NCBI RefSeq assembly: GCF_047553015.1 | Contig: NZ_CP180212.1 | Coordinates: forward strand, 124,001-188,000 | From: Carnobacterium_A sp047553015 | GTDB taxonomy: Bacteria; Bacillota; Bacilli; Lactobacillales; Carnobacteriaceae | DNA length: 64,000 nucleotides | Reading direction: 5' to 3' | Shown: in pieces, positions 42,424 to 51,467 of the stretch | Layout of the letters: every line of letters begins with the position of its first letter | How positions within the stretch are numbered: position 1 is the stretch's first letter | Notes under the pieces: model-generated | Database searches by the model: none | Told to the model about the DNA's origin: nothing | What the model saw: only the letters and a program-made list of their open reading frames with translations | Translations under genes and position numbers: made by a program

Positions 42424-42437
42424 TAGAAATACTTTTG

Positions 42438-42464
42438 AAAGCTCTAATTCTAGAGCTTTTTTTT
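42438..42464 (+). terminator. terminator after rpmE2
   Basis: AAAGCTCTA and TAGAGCTTT pair around ATTC; eight T follow. Confidence 0.9.
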
Positions 42465-42871
42465 ATGGTTAAAAATATGCTATTACGTGCTTTTTTAGAG
42501 TTTATTTGATAGGATAAAATAGAAGACAGTGGTTTCTCTAACGAACATTACGCCTGAACGCTAAACGAAAGAAATACATAACTTACGAATAGAGCTTAAA
42601 TGGAGTAGTGAAAAAAAATCAATTCAACCAGCTAGTTGAGTTCGGAGAAGCTAAAAAATCTTCAAAAGAATGAAAAGAAGTGAGTGTCTTTATTCAATGA
42701 CTCACCAATTGTAACACAAACGGGCAATAAAAAAACATTCGTTACCAATCTGACGTAATAGACCGCTTACAAGGTGTTATTGTAATGAAATTATCACTAA
42801 ATTGATACAGCTTAAAAAGGGAAATTATAGTATAATAAACCGTGAAGAAAAATGAAGAGGAGGGGTATCTA
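42465..42871. other. intergenic region before the 256-residue gene
   Basis: No gene supported; it is AT-rich. A short hairpin-forming pair GTGAGT / ACTCAC lies near 42680-42708. TATAAT at 42831-42836 is the likely -10 of the next gene, without a clear -35. A 21-codon frame from GTG 42608 has only GGAG two bases away and was not annotated. Confidence 0.45.
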
Positions 42872-43642
42872 GTGATTTCGGATTATATTTACGTTCATCT
42901 AGATGGTGTAACAAATTCTGTTCTATGTAAAGGGATTACCTTTAAAAATTACGACGAAATCATAAAAAAAATACCTGAAAACATTCTATTATTGAATGCC
43001 TCAAAAGATATAGGGGAGTTTGAACCACATACTGGTTTTCAAATGATTCGCGGTGTAGAAAAAGTTCGCACTTATCTGGAAAATAATATCGATAAACAGT
43101 CTAGTCAAACTCTTAAATGGATAGATTTTGAAAGTATGGAATTATTGAGACAATTAACACCTGTTGAGATATCTGAACTACTGTACGTTGCGCACGCACA
43201 CACCCATTTACATTCTCCTTTTTATTATAAATTACAAAATAATTATATTTACTTATCCATGATAGATTATTTTAAAAAAATATATTTTCGCTATTTAGAA
43301 CAATTTTATGATTTTTTAAGTGACAGCTTAACAAAGTCATTAGAATTAAAATGCAATGAAAAGAAAAAGTTTTTTCAAAAAGAAACTAAAATTCAGCCTA
43401 TACCCAAAGAACTCATTGAACAATTGATTCCTCTATTAAGAGAAGGTATCTTATTTTCTTTTACTCAAATAGAAGTGCAGCAACAAACGTGCGCAATACC
43501 TATTTTTTTAGTTGAAGATCGATTGAGGGACTTAAATAAACTTTTTTCAAAGAAAGACTTAATTGGTACAATTTACTACGATAAAAATCAAAATCAATGG
43601 TCTTTCAAAGAAGAAATTTTCTTAGAACCTTTGGATGAGTAA
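42872..43642 (+). CDS. protein of unknown function upstream of ddl
   Basis: A 256-residue cytoplasmic protein that I cannot assign to a family. The frame is open from 42842, but GAGGAGGGG at 42856-42864 places the start at GTG 42872 (MISDYIYVHLDGVTN). Features: an N-terminal beta-rich part, then LTPVEISELLYVAHAHTHLHSPFYY near 110-134 with four His, and a helical, Lys-rich middle. A nucleotide-binding loop is not present. It is monocistronic with a TATAAT 36 bases upstream of the RBS region and a weak hairpin behind. Confidence 0.75.
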   Translation: MISDYIYVHLDGVTNSVLCKGITFKNYDEIIKKIPENILLLNASKDIGEFEPHTGFQMIRGVEKVRTYLENNIDKQSSQTLKWIDFESMELLRQLTPVEISELLYVAHAHTHLHSPFYYKLQNNYIYLSMIDYFKKIYFRYLEQFYDFLSDSLTKSLELKCNEKKKFFQKETKIQPIPKELIEQLIPLLREGILFSFTQIEVQQQTCAIPIFLVEDRLRDLNKLFSKKDLIGTIYYDKNQNQWSFKEEIFLEPLDE

Positions 43643-43888
43643 GGAGTCATATAAACGATTGTTTAGTGGCTTTTTTTATTTATGTTTCTACTAATAGAAA
43701 TAGTTTTTAAAATAACGTTATTTTTTTAGATTGAGAAAATTCTAGACTCTAAAGTATAAAGATAAAATGAAACTCGATCAAAAATGTTTTCTATTGTTAT
43801 CAATAAAAATATGATACAATAGCGTTTGAATTCAAGAGAACTCGTGTTAGGATATGAGACTAAAAGTTATAACTCGGAGGAAAACCAA

Positions 43889-44989
43889 ATGAAAATTTTT
43901 CTAATATACGGAGGAAAAAGTGCTGAGCACGATATTTCAATACTGACAGCCTTCTCTATTATCAAAGAAATCTACTATGACTATTATGAAGTTGAACCAG
44001 TTTATATTACAAGAGAGGGAGAATGGATAAAAGGTGCAGTTGTTAAACAGGCAGAAATTATTCAGTCATCAGAGGCTTTGCGATTGGCAAATAGCCCCAA
44101 AGAAGCCTATTTTTCTACTGAAGAAGGAGTCGTTTCTGGTGGTAAATTAATTAAACCTTCAGAATTAAGAGAAAAAGATGCAGTTATTTTTCCTGTCCTA
44201 CATGGCCCAAATGGAGAAGATGGCACAGTTCAAGGCTTATTTGAAGTTATTGGTATGCCATATGTCGGCGCAGGAGTACTAGCTAGCTCATGTGGAATGG
44301 ATAAAATTATAAGCAAGCAACTTTTTCAACAAGCTGGCTTACCGCAAGTTCCTTATGTTCCTATTCGTAAAGCAGACTGGTTAAGGAATGCTGATGATGT
44401 ATTTAAAAAATGTGAAGGGACATTAGTTTATCCGATGTTTGTCAAACCAGCAAACCTTGGTTCAAGTGTTGGGATCAGCAAAGCCCAAACGCGCGCAGAA
44501 TTAGAAGAAGCGATTAACTTGGCGTTACAATACGATCGTCGTGTGGTTGTAGAACAAGGAATTGAAGCTCGGGAAATTGAAGTAGCTGTCCTAGGAAACG
44601 ATGATATTCATACGTCTGTACCAGGAGAATTGATAAAAGAGAGTGCTTTTTATGACTATAATGCTAAGTACATTAATAACAAAGTAACCTTACAAATACC
44701 CGCTCGCGTTTCAGAAGAAGTAGAAAAGCAATTGCGTTCCTATTCCATCCGGGCATTTGAAGCGATTGACGGAACTGGGCTAAGTCGATGTGATTTTTTT
44801 GTAACTGGAAATGATGAGATCTTTATTAATGAGTTAAATACAATGCCAGGATTTACTCAATTTAGTATGTATCCATTACTTTGGAGACATACTGGTTTAA
44901 ATTACGGTGATCTAGTTGAAGAACTGATTCAATTAGCGTTAAAACGATTTGCAGAATCGCTAAAATTTGAACAAACGGACCGAGTTTAA
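43889..44989 (+). CDS. ddl: D-alanine--D-alanine ligase
   Basis: ATP-dependent ligase making the D-Ala-D-Ala terminus of peptidoglycan precursors. Start ATG 43889 follows GGAGG at 43876-43880; the frame extends 21 codons upstream without homology. 366 residues: MKIFLIYGGKSAEHDISILTA, FPVLHGPNGEDGTVQGL, the omega loop with Tyr (FYDYNAKYINNK) and DFFVTGNDEIFINELNTMPGFT with the Mg ligands. The Tyr in that loop marks D-Ala-D-Ala rather than D-Ala-D-Lac activity, suggesting normal vancomycin sensitivity. Confidence 0.96.
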   Translation: MKIFLIYGGKSAEHDISILTAFSIIKEIYYDYYEVEPVYITREGEWIKGAVVKQAEIIQSSEALRLANSPKEAYFSTEEGVVSGGKLIKPSELREKDAVIFPVLHGPNGEDGTVQGLFEVIGMPYVGAGVLASSCGMDKIISKQLFQQAGLPQVPYVPIRKADWLRNADDVFKKCEGTLVYPMFVKPANLGSSVGISKAQTRAELEEAINLALQYDRRVVVEQGIEAREIEVAVLGNDDIHTSVPGELIKESAFYDYNAKYINNKVTLQIPARVSEEVEKQLRSYSIRAFEAIDGTGLSRCDFFVTGNDEIFINELNTMPGFTQFSMYPLLWRHTGLNYGDLVEELIQLALKRFAESLKFEQTDRV

Positions 44990-45014
44990 TCCTAATAAAA
45001 AAACTATTCCTAGT

Positions 45015-45051
45015 AAAAAAGTGGCAGGACAAATGTCCAGTCGCTTTTTTT
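45015..45051 (+). terminator. terminator between ddl and murF
   Basis: AGTGGCAGGAC and GTCCAGTCGCT pair with wobbles around AAAT and are followed by TTTTTTT. It contains a shortened GGCAGGACA like the fold-back element at 18341. Confidence 0.8.
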
Positions 45052-45091
45052 GCAAAAGCGACTAAAAGTTCAACTAAATGGAGGACACTAA

Positions 45092-46477
45092 ATGTTTTTA
45101 ACAGTTAAGGAAATTGCGCAAGCTGTGCATGCTCAAACGATAGAAGATGCATGGGAAATGGTCGAAATTAATGCTGTAGGATTTGATTCTAGAAAATTAA
45201 GTGCACACTCATTATTTGTCCCGTTAGTAAGTGAGAATGATGGGCATAGTTTTATTACACAGGCGATTAATCAAGGCGCAGTCGCAACTTTTTGGAGCAA
45301 GTCGCTAGAAGATGCACCGACTGATATTCCAGTCATTCAAGTTGCAGATACTTTGAAAGCTCTCCAAGATCTAGCAGAATATTATTTGAATAAAGTTAAA
45401 CCCAAAGTGATTGGCATCACTGGTAGTAACGGCAAAACAACAACAAAAGATATGACTGAAGCAGTGGTATCTAGTCAATACCGTGTTCATAAGACACAAG
45501 GGAATTTTAATAATCATATTGGGTTACCGATTACTATTCTAGAAATGCCACAAGAGACAGAAGTGATTATTTTAGAAATGGGTATGAATCATGCAGGTGA
45601 AATCAAAGTGCTTTCTGATTTAGCAAAACCAGATATTGCGATTATCACAATGATCGGAGAATCACACATTGAATACCTTGGTTCTCGTGCAGGAATTGCA
45701 GATGCAAAGATGGAAATTATTTCTGGTTTAAAAGAAAATGGCATCTTAATTATTCCTGGAAACGAGCCACTCTTGATTGAAAGAGCAAGTATTCTAAAAA
45801 AAGAGCAAATTAAAACATTTGGGTCGCTACTAACAAATGATAGTTATTCAGTTGAAATAGTATCTGGTATGAAAGAAACAACATTCAAAACGAATTTAAG
45901 TCGAGATAGTTTCATTAAACTACCCGTAACAGGAACATATAATGTCGATAATGCACTAGCAGCTTTGAGTAGTGCAGTGGTGTTAGGTATAGCGATTGAT
46001 AAAGCTGTCCAAAAATTAGCAACCTTTCAGCTGACGAAAAATCGAACAGAATGGTTAGAGGGCATTCATGAGAGTATGTTATTGAATGATGCTTACAATG
46101 CAAACCCTACTGCAATGAAAGCTGTTTTAGCTAATTTCAGTCAATTAAAAAATAGTGGTAGAAAAATAGTAGTATTAGGCGATATGCTAGAATTAGGAGA
46201 ACAAACAGATAAGCTGCATTTAAGCATACAAGAAGCTTTATCAACAGAGGAAATTGACCAAGTTATTTTGTATGGGACACATATGAAAGTGTTATATGAT
46301 GCTTTAAAAACTATTTTTGGTAAAGAACGATTGCATCATTTTAACGGGGATAAAGGTCCAATGATTGCTTTTTTAAAGGTTCTTATTCAACCAAAAGATT
46401 ATGTGCTTTTAAAATCTAGCTTTGGGACAGACTTATTATCTGTTACTAGAGCGCTACAAGTTACGACAGATAATTAA
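45092..46477 (+). CDS. murF: UDP-N-acetylmuramoyl-tripeptide--D-alanyl-D-alanine ligase
   Basis: Adds D-Ala-D-Ala, made by Ddl, to the muramyl tripeptide. 461 residues: N-terminal UDP-binding part with VGFDSRKLSAHSLFVPL, P-loop GITGSNGKTTTKDM near 109-122, GNFNNHIGLPITIL, ILEMGMNHAGEI and NDAYNANPTAMKA near 331-343. It lies just downstream of ddl, the usual order. RBS TGGAGGAC. A short hairpin AAATCAGTC / GACTGATTT follows without a T run. Confidence 0.95.
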   Translation: MFLTVKEIAQAVHAQTIEDAWEMVEINAVGFDSRKLSAHSLFVPLVSENDGHSFITQAINQGAVATFWSKSLEDAPTDIPVIQVADTLKALQDLAEYYLNKVKPKVIGITGSNGKTTTKDMTEAVVSSQYRVHKTQGNFNNHIGLPITILEMPQETEVIILEMGMNHAGEIKVLSDLAKPDIAIITMIGESHIEYLGSRAGIADAKMEIISGLKENGILIIPGNEPLLIERASILKKEQIKTFGSLLTNDSYSVEIVSGMKETTFKTNLSRDSFIKLPVTGTYNVDNALAALSSAVVLGIAIDKAVQKLATFQLTKNRTEWLEGIHESMLLNDAYNANPTAMKAVLANFSQLKNSGRKIVVLGDMLELGEQTDKLHLSIQEALSTEEIDQVILYGTHMKVLYDALKTIFGKERLHHFNGDKGPMIAFLKVLIQPKDYVLLKSSFGTDLLSVTRALQVTTDN

Positions 46478-46558
46478 AAATCAGTCCTAAGACTGATTTG
46501 AAAAAGCTAACTAATTGATATATTATTATTATCGAAATGGATCGAAGGAGGAATAAAC

Positions 46559-47269
46559 TTGAATACTCAAAGAAAAGATGTCACAAACGATTTTATTGAG
46601 CAACCAACTATGGCTAAATTTTTTGCCTCAGTATATGGTTATATGACTCTAGGTCTAGCAATCTCAGGAATAACAGCATTTTATGCTTCTCAAAGCCCAT
46701 TTATTTTAAATTTGGTTTATGGCAGCCCATTCGGAATGATTGGCTTATTTATAGCGGAGATATTTTTAGTATCAAAGCTAGCTACAAATGGAATGAAAAT
46801 GAGATCAGCTAGCTCATCTTTGTTTGGCTTTATTGCATTTGCTTTGCTAAATGGAATTACATTAGCAAGTATCTTTTTGATTTATGAACTAGGAAGTATT
46901 GGTTCAGCCTTCTTAATGGCTTCTGCAACCTTTGCAGGGATGAGTTTAGTAGGTTTCTTTACGAAACGTGATATGTCAACATTAGGTGGACAGCTAAGAG
47001 GCGCTTTAATTGGCTTGATTGTTGCTATGCTAGTAAACAGCTTCATTTTACGTAGTGGCCCTGCCGATTTTGTTTTATCTATTATCACAGTTTTAATTTT
47101 TGTTGGCTTTACTGCATACGACACGCATAAATTAAAACAGCTTTATAATCAATTTAGTGGAGAAAATTCACTAGGAGCAGTAGCTATTAGTGGGGCATTA
47201 AGTTTATATCTAGATTTCATTAATATCTTTCTTGCTTTGCTACGCATTTTTGGAAATAGACGTGATTAA
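46559..47269 (+). CDS. Bax inhibitor-1/YccA-family membrane protein
   Basis: A 236-residue protein with seven predicted membrane segments, TTG start after AAGGAGG. The family pattern is visible in the first segments (FFASVYGYMTLGLAISGITAF), in the middle FAGMSLVGFFTKRDMSTLGGQL and in the last third with TAYDTHKLKQLYNQF and the final segment LSLYLDFINIFLALLRIFGNRRD. Bacterial members are pH-sensitive calcium leak channels; the physiological role is not settled. A weak terminator at 47278-47311 follows. Confidence 0.93.
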   Translation: MNTQRKDVTNDFIEQPTMAKFFASVYGYMTLGLAISGITAFYASQSPFILNLVYGSPFGMIGLFIAEIFLVSKLATNGMKMRSASSSLFGFIAFALLNGITLASIFLIYELGSIGSAFLMASATFAGMSLVGFFTKRDMSTLGGQLRGALIGLIVAMLVNSFILRSGPADFVLSIITVLIFVGFTAYDTHKLKQLYNQFSGENSLGAVAISGALSLYLDFINIFLALLRIFGNRRD

Positions 47270-47277
47270 TAAAGAAC

Positions 47278-47311
47278 AAAGGGGTTGGGAATATTTCTCA
47301 GTCCTTTTTTT
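47278..47311 (+). terminator. terminator after the BI-1 gene
   Basis: AAAGGGGTTGGGAA pairs with TTCTCAGTCCTTT using G-U pairs, around TATT, followed by TTTT. Confidence 0.7.
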
Positions 47312-47470
47312 GAACGTATTTATCCATCAAGTTTTTTATAAAAAAAATCTAGTGTAGAAATAGCTAAAAAATAAACCGGGAATTAAGACTATAGAAGATA
47401 AAATTAAAATGAGAGACAGTTAAAAAATTAAAAAAGGAAACGTGTTCATAAAATTGAGGGAGTAAATTGT

Positions 47471-47755
47471 TTGATAATCACCTATAGACGTGTTAAGATT
47501 AGTTAGATTAAATAAGAGATTTAATTAAAAAGATAAAACCAACGAGGGTTTTGTGAAAATAGATAAGCAGACGAGCTTGGAATTTATCCAGGCTTTTGAT
47601 ATGAAATGAAGGATTCAGCTAAAAACAGTAGTTAGAACGAAGTTGAATTTTTATATGGAGTGACAGCAACAGGTGCGTCTGAATTGAAACAATGATGGTG
47701 CCTGTATTTCGCAAAAATCTCTCTTTACGGTTTTCAAAATTGGGAGGAAATATAT
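47471..47755 (+). promoter_or_regulatory. promoter and 250-base leader of cshA
   Basis: TTGATA (47471-47476), 17 bases, TAAGAT (47494-47499). The transcript would start near 47506, leaving about 250 bases before the TTG start. The leader holds an 18-codon frame (47553-47609, GTG start, ACGAGGG upstream, product beginning MKIDKQTSLEF) that might be a leader peptide. No riboswitch I know is visible. Long leaders are a common feature of cold-induced helicase genes. The stretch 47312-47470 shows nothing. Confidence 0.5.
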
Positions 47756-49324
47756 TTGAAATTTTCAGAATTAGGTTTAGCACCAGAATTATTACAATCA
47801 GTAGAACGTTTAGGCTTTGAGGAGGCAACTCCAGTTCAAGCACAAACGATTCCGTTAGCACTTGAAGGAAAAGACGTTATCGGACAAGCACAAACGGGTA
47901 CAGGTAAAACAGCCGCGTTTGGTCTGCCGATGTTACAAAAAATTGATATCAATAATCGTGCAGTTCAAGGATTAGTTATTGCACCAACACGTGAATTAGC
48001 TATCCAGACACAAGAAGAGTTATTCCGTTTAAGCCGCGATAAAAAAGTTCGTGTACAAGTTGTTTACGGTGGAGCAGATATTAGCCGTCAAATTCGTGCA
48101 TTAAAAGATGCACCACATATCATTGTTGGTACACCTGGACGTTTATTAGACCATATTAAACGCAAAACATTAAAATTGAATCATGTTGAAACATTAGTCT
48201 TAGATGAAGGAGACGAAATGTTAAATATGGGCTTTATTGATGATATCGAAACAATCATTAATGAAGTTCCTGCAGACCACCAAACATTGTTATTCTCAGC
48301 AACAATGCCAGCTCCTATCAAGCGTATTGGTGTAAGATACATGAAGAATCCAGAACACGTTAGTATCAAAGCAACGACTTTGTCTGATAGCTTAATCGAA
48401 CAGTTCTTTGTTCGCTGTAAAGATTTTGAGAAGTTTGATATTATGACACGTTTGTTCGATGTTCAAACACCTGAGTTAACGATTATTTTTGGACGCACAA
48501 AACGTCGCGTTGATGAAATTGCTAAAGGACTAGAAATGCGTGGATATCGTGCAGAAGGAATCCATGGCGATCTTTCTCAACAAAAACGAATGAGCGTTTT
48601 AAAAGCTTTTAAAACAGGTAAAATTGATATCCTAGTAGCAACAGATGTAGCTGCACGTGGATTAGATATATCAGGAGTAACACATGTTTACAACTATGAT
48701 ATTCCTCAAGATCCAGAAAGCTATGTTCACCGTATCGGCCGTACTGGTCGTGCAGGTAAAGAAGGCGTTTCAGTTTCTTTCATTACACCAAATGAAATGG
48801 GCTATCTACGTGTTATTGAAGACTTAACTAAAAAAGAAATGACACCATTACGTCCACCAACAAACGCTGAAGCTTTCGAAGGACAAATCAAAGCATCTAT
48901 GGAAGAAGCAAGTTCTATCATTGATGCCAATGGATTGGATATTTATGAAAAAGCAGCAGCTCAGTTATTAGAAACATATACTGCTGAAGATATAGCAGCT
49001 TCTTTCTTAAAGAGTATTTCTAAAGACGCAGCAGCAGTACCAGTAAAAATTACACCTGAGCGTCCATTACCAAGTCGAGGCGGAAGCAAAGGCGGATCAT
49101 CATCTCGTGGTGGTTACAAAGGAAAATCTAGTGGCGGTGGATACCGTGGCAATCGTAGTGGTGGAAAACCAGGCGAACGTCGTGGTGGATCACCTTCTGG
49201 TTCAGGAGCAGGTTACAGTTCAGAGAAAAAACGTAGCAGCAGCGACAGCCGTCGTAGCAAGCCAGCCTCTGACAGACGTCAAGGTGGCGGAGACCGTAAC
49301 TTTACTATCCGTAACAAAGACTAA
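47756..49324 (+). CDS. cshA: DEAD-box RNA helicase CshA
   Basis: ATP-dependent RNA helicase linked to cold adaptation and RNA degradation. 522 residues: Q motif with EEATPVQAQTIPL, motif I AQTGTGKT near 46-53, Ia PTRELA, TPGRLLDH, motif II LDEGDEML, III SATMPAP, V VATDVAARGLD, VI HRIGRTGR. The motif II reads DEGD instead of DEAD. The C-terminal tail of about 95 residues is Gly/Ser/Arg-rich with RGG-type repeats, an RNA-binding extension. The start is TTG with GGGAGG. A terminator follows at 49341. Confidence 0.96.
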   Translation: MKFSELGLAPELLQSVERLGFEEATPVQAQTIPLALEGKDVIGQAQTGTGKTAAFGLPMLQKIDINNRAVQGLVIAPTRELAIQTQEELFRLSRDKKVRVQVVYGGADISRQIRALKDAPHIIVGTPGRLLDHIKRKTLKLNHVETLVLDEGDEMLNMGFIDDIETIINEVPADHQTLLFSATMPAPIKRIGVRYMKNPEHVSIKATTLSDSLIEQFFVRCKDFEKFDIMTRLFDVQTPELTIIFGRTKRRVDEIAKGLEMRGYRAEGIHGDLSQQKRMSVLKAFKTGKIDILVATDVAARGLDISGVTHVYNYDIPQDPESYVHRIGRTGRAGKEGVSVSFITPNEMGYLRVIEDLTKKEMTPLRPPTNAEAFEGQIKASMEEASSIIDANGLDIYEKAAAQLLETYTAEDIAASFLKSISKDAAAVPVKITPERPLPSRGGSKGGSSSRGGYKGKSSGGGYRGNRSGGKPGERRGGSPSGSGAGYSSEKKRSSSDSRRSKPASDRRQGGGDRNFTIRNKD

Positions 49325-49340
49325 GCAGATAAAAACCAGA

Positions 49341-49373
49341 AAAACCATTCTCTTAATTGAGGATGGTTTTTTT
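49341..49373 (+). terminator. terminator after cshA
   Basis: AAAACCATTCTC and GAGGATGGTTTT pair around TTAATT with one mismatch, followed by TTT. Confidence 0.9.
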
Positions 49374-49526
49374 ATTAGTTAGCTTGCTGTAAAACTAAAT
49401 GTTTAATAAGTGACAATGTTGTTTCATTCTGATAACATAAGCACAAGTGAAAGCGTTGTTCAAAAATAAGTCTAACGTAAAGTGGATAAGCATCAAAAGA
49501 TAAGTACATAAAAAGTGAGGCGTAAA

Positions 49527-49886
49527 ATGATTGTAGGTATAGGGCTAGATATAACTGAAATAGATCGGATTGGACAGGCTGTAAAAAAAAGAAGTGCTTT
49601 CTCAAAAAGAGTGCTGACTCAAGCAGAGTGGACGATATTTAATGAATTAAAAGGTTCGCGTCAAATAGAATTTTTAGCTGGACGATATGCTGCGAAAGAA
49701 GCTTTTTCAAAGGCTTTTGGAACAGGTATTGGTAAACTAGGATTTCATGATATAGAAATATTACCTAATGAAAAAGGTAAGCCTATCGTAACGAAAAGTC
49801 CATTTGGTGGAAATATTTTTCTTTCTATTACACACACAGATGCAATTGCTGCTGCTCAAATTATTCTAGAAAAAGTAGAAATATAA
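49527..49886 (+). CDS. acpS: holo-[acyl-carrier-protein] synthase
   Basis: Transfers 4'-phosphopantetheine from CoA to ACP. Start ATG 49527 (MIVGIGLDITEIDRI) after GTGAGGCG; the frame reaches GTG 49515 without family support. 119 residues: Asp near 8 in GIGLDITEI, GRYAAKEAFSKAFGTGIG near 52-69 with the Glu and Lys that bind Mg and CoA, and FLSITHTD. It sits 19 bases before alr, the common acpS-alr operon. Confidence 0.95.
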   Translation: MIVGIGLDITEIDRIGQAVKKRSAFSKRVLTQAEWTIFNELKGSRQIEFLAGRYAAKEAFSKAFGTGIGKLGFHDIEILPNEKGKPIVTKSPFGGNIFLSITHTDAIAAAQIILEKVEI

Positions 49887-49905
49887 AAGAGAGGGTGGAC
49901 TAATA

Positions 49906-51024
49906 ATGGCCATAGGAATACACCGTAAAACAGTTGCTTATATTGATAAAAAAGCAATCAGTACTAACGTTCAACAAGAACTAAAAAGATTGAATGAAAA
50001 TGTAGTGCTTTATGCAGTTGTCAAAGCTAATGGGTATGGACATGGTGCTGTGGAAGTTGCTGAAGCTGCTAAAAAAGGTGGAGCTTCAGGTTTTTGCGTG
50101 GCTATCTTAGACGAAGCATTAGAGTTAAGAAAAGCTGGATTTAGTGAACCAATTTTAATTATGGGACTAGTAGATGCAGTTTATGCTGATTTGATAGTAT
50201 TAAATAAGCTTAGCGTAGCGGTTAGTAGTTTGGACTGGCTTGAACAAGCTAGTGAAATAGTAAAGAGTAATGGTTGTGAAGAGAAACTATTGGTTCATAT
50301 CGCCTTAGATACTGGAATGGGCCGTATTGGAATTAGAACAGTAGAAGAATTGCAAGAAGTAGAGCAGTGGATGAATAAAAGTAAAACGACTTGTTTTGAA
50401 GGGATTTTTACTCATTTTGCAACAGCGGATAGCCCGGATCAAGGACAATTTAAAGAACAAACTGAAAAGTTTAATGCATTAGTAGCTAGCTTGCCTTTTA
50501 AGCCACCTTTTATACACACAGCTAATAGTGCGACAGCTCTTTGGCACGAATCATGTTCTTCGAATATGATTCGTTTCGGTATTGCGATGTATGGATTGAA
50601 TCCATCTGGCGGAATTTTAAAAGAGCCTTATGAATTACTACCAGCTATGAGAATCAGCAGTGAAGTTAATTACGTCAAGCAAATGAAATTAGGAGACAAG
50701 GTAGGTTATGGAGCAACATACTCAGCGAAAGAAGGTGAGTGGATTGGAACGGTTCCAATAGGATATGCTGATGGATGGCGTCGCGATTTACAAGGTCAAG
50801 AAGTCCTTGTAGACGGAAAAAGATGTGAAATAATAGGCAGAATTTGTATGGATCAGTGTATGATTCGTTTGCCTTATCAAGTCGAAGAAGGCACAGAGGT
50901 TACTCTGGTAGGAGAAAATAACAAAGAAAAGATTTCTTTGCAAGACATAGCTAATCATTTGGGTACTATTCATTATGAAATTGCTTGCGGTCTATCAGCA
51001 CGTGTTCCTAGGGTATATAGCTAA
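49906..51024 (+). CDS. alr: alanine racemase
   Basis: PLP enzyme providing D-alanine for the cell wall. 372 residues: the PLP lysine is K40 in VVKANGYGHG, GFCVAILDEALELR follows, HIALDTGMGRIGIR is central, and the C-terminal catalytic Tyr lies in GDKVGYGATY with the later CMDQCMI and GCGLSARVPRVY end. It continues the acpS transcript (19 bases between). A 166-base gap separates it from mazEF, as in Bacillus. Confidence 0.96.
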   Translation: MAIGIHRKTVAYIDKKAISTNVQQELKRLNENVVLYAVVKANGYGHGAVEVAEAAKKGGASGFCVAILDEALELRKAGFSEPILIMGLVDAVYADLIVLNKLSVAVSSLDWLEQASEIVKSNGCEEKLLVHIALDTGMGRIGIRTVEELQEVEQWMNKSKTTCFEGIFTHFATADSPDQGQFKEQTEKFNALVASLPFKPPFIHTANSATALWHESCSSNMIRFGIAMYGLNPSGGILKEPYELLPAMRISSEVNYVKQMKLGDKVGYGATYSAKEGEWIGTVPIGYADGWRRDLQGQEVLVDGKRCEIIGRICMDQCMIRLPYQVEEGTEVTLVGENNKEKISLQDIANHLGTIHYEIACGLSARVPRVYS

Positions 51025-51190
51025 AACTAGCGCTAAAATAATAGTGACATTAGTGACAAAAGAACGACTATTTTTTAAACGACCGATTATAGGTTCCAAT
51101 GCCCAAAGTTTCATGGTACCATTAGCCTAAGTACAAATGCAGTTTTCTTTGTGAGAGAAGGAAAAAGCTATTCATTGGAGGGTATGGTTC

Positions 51191-51442
51191 ATGAGAAATA
51201 ACAATGGCCGGATATTTAAAATTTCTTTGAATCGTCATGTTTATAAAGATAGTCAGAGCTATGATGTTCAAACAAGTGCAACTAAATTCAACTCGATAAA
51301 TGCAGTGGTTAATCAGATTTCAGAAAAGAACTTAACTATATATGATACCTTGCGTAAAGGATATGCGGAAATGTCTCGTATCAATCTTGATATTTGTAAT
51401 GAATTTGAAGTTTGTGAAAAAGAGGTTAGCGCCCATTTATAG
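51191..51442 (+). CDS. MazE-type antitoxin (EndoAI family)
   Basis: An 83-residue protein coded just upstream of MazF. It resembles Bacillus EndoAI in its C-terminal half: LRKGYAEMSRINLDICNEFE corresponds to the toxin-binding stretch of that family. The N-terminus (MRNNNGRIFKISLNRHVYKD) fits a ribbon-helix-helix fold but its match is weaker. RBS TGGAGGGT. Antitoxin and toxin lie 25 bases apart, so they are co-transcribed after alr, as in many Firmicutes. Confidence 0.82.
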   Translation: MRNNNGRIFKISLNRHVYKDSQSYDVQTSATKFNSINAVVNQISEKNLTIYDTLRKGYAEMSRINLDICNEFEVCEKEVSAHL

Positions 51443-51467
51443 CCAGTTATCATAAGGAGGAATACCT

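Noticed and set aside
42608..42673. 21-codon GTG-started frame (MKKNQFNQL...)
   Set aside because: GGAG lies only two to three bases from the GTG, and nothing else supports coding.
43889..44989. Ddl as a D-Ala-D-Lac ligase (vancomycin-type resistance)
   Set aside because: The active-site loop has Tyr (FYDYNAKY), as in D-Ala-D-Ala ligases; D-Lac enzymes carry Phe there.
51025..51190. T-box or riboswitch between alr and mazE because of GGTACC
   Set aside because: The T-box core GGGTGGNACCGCG is absent and no pairing structure or terminator is evident.
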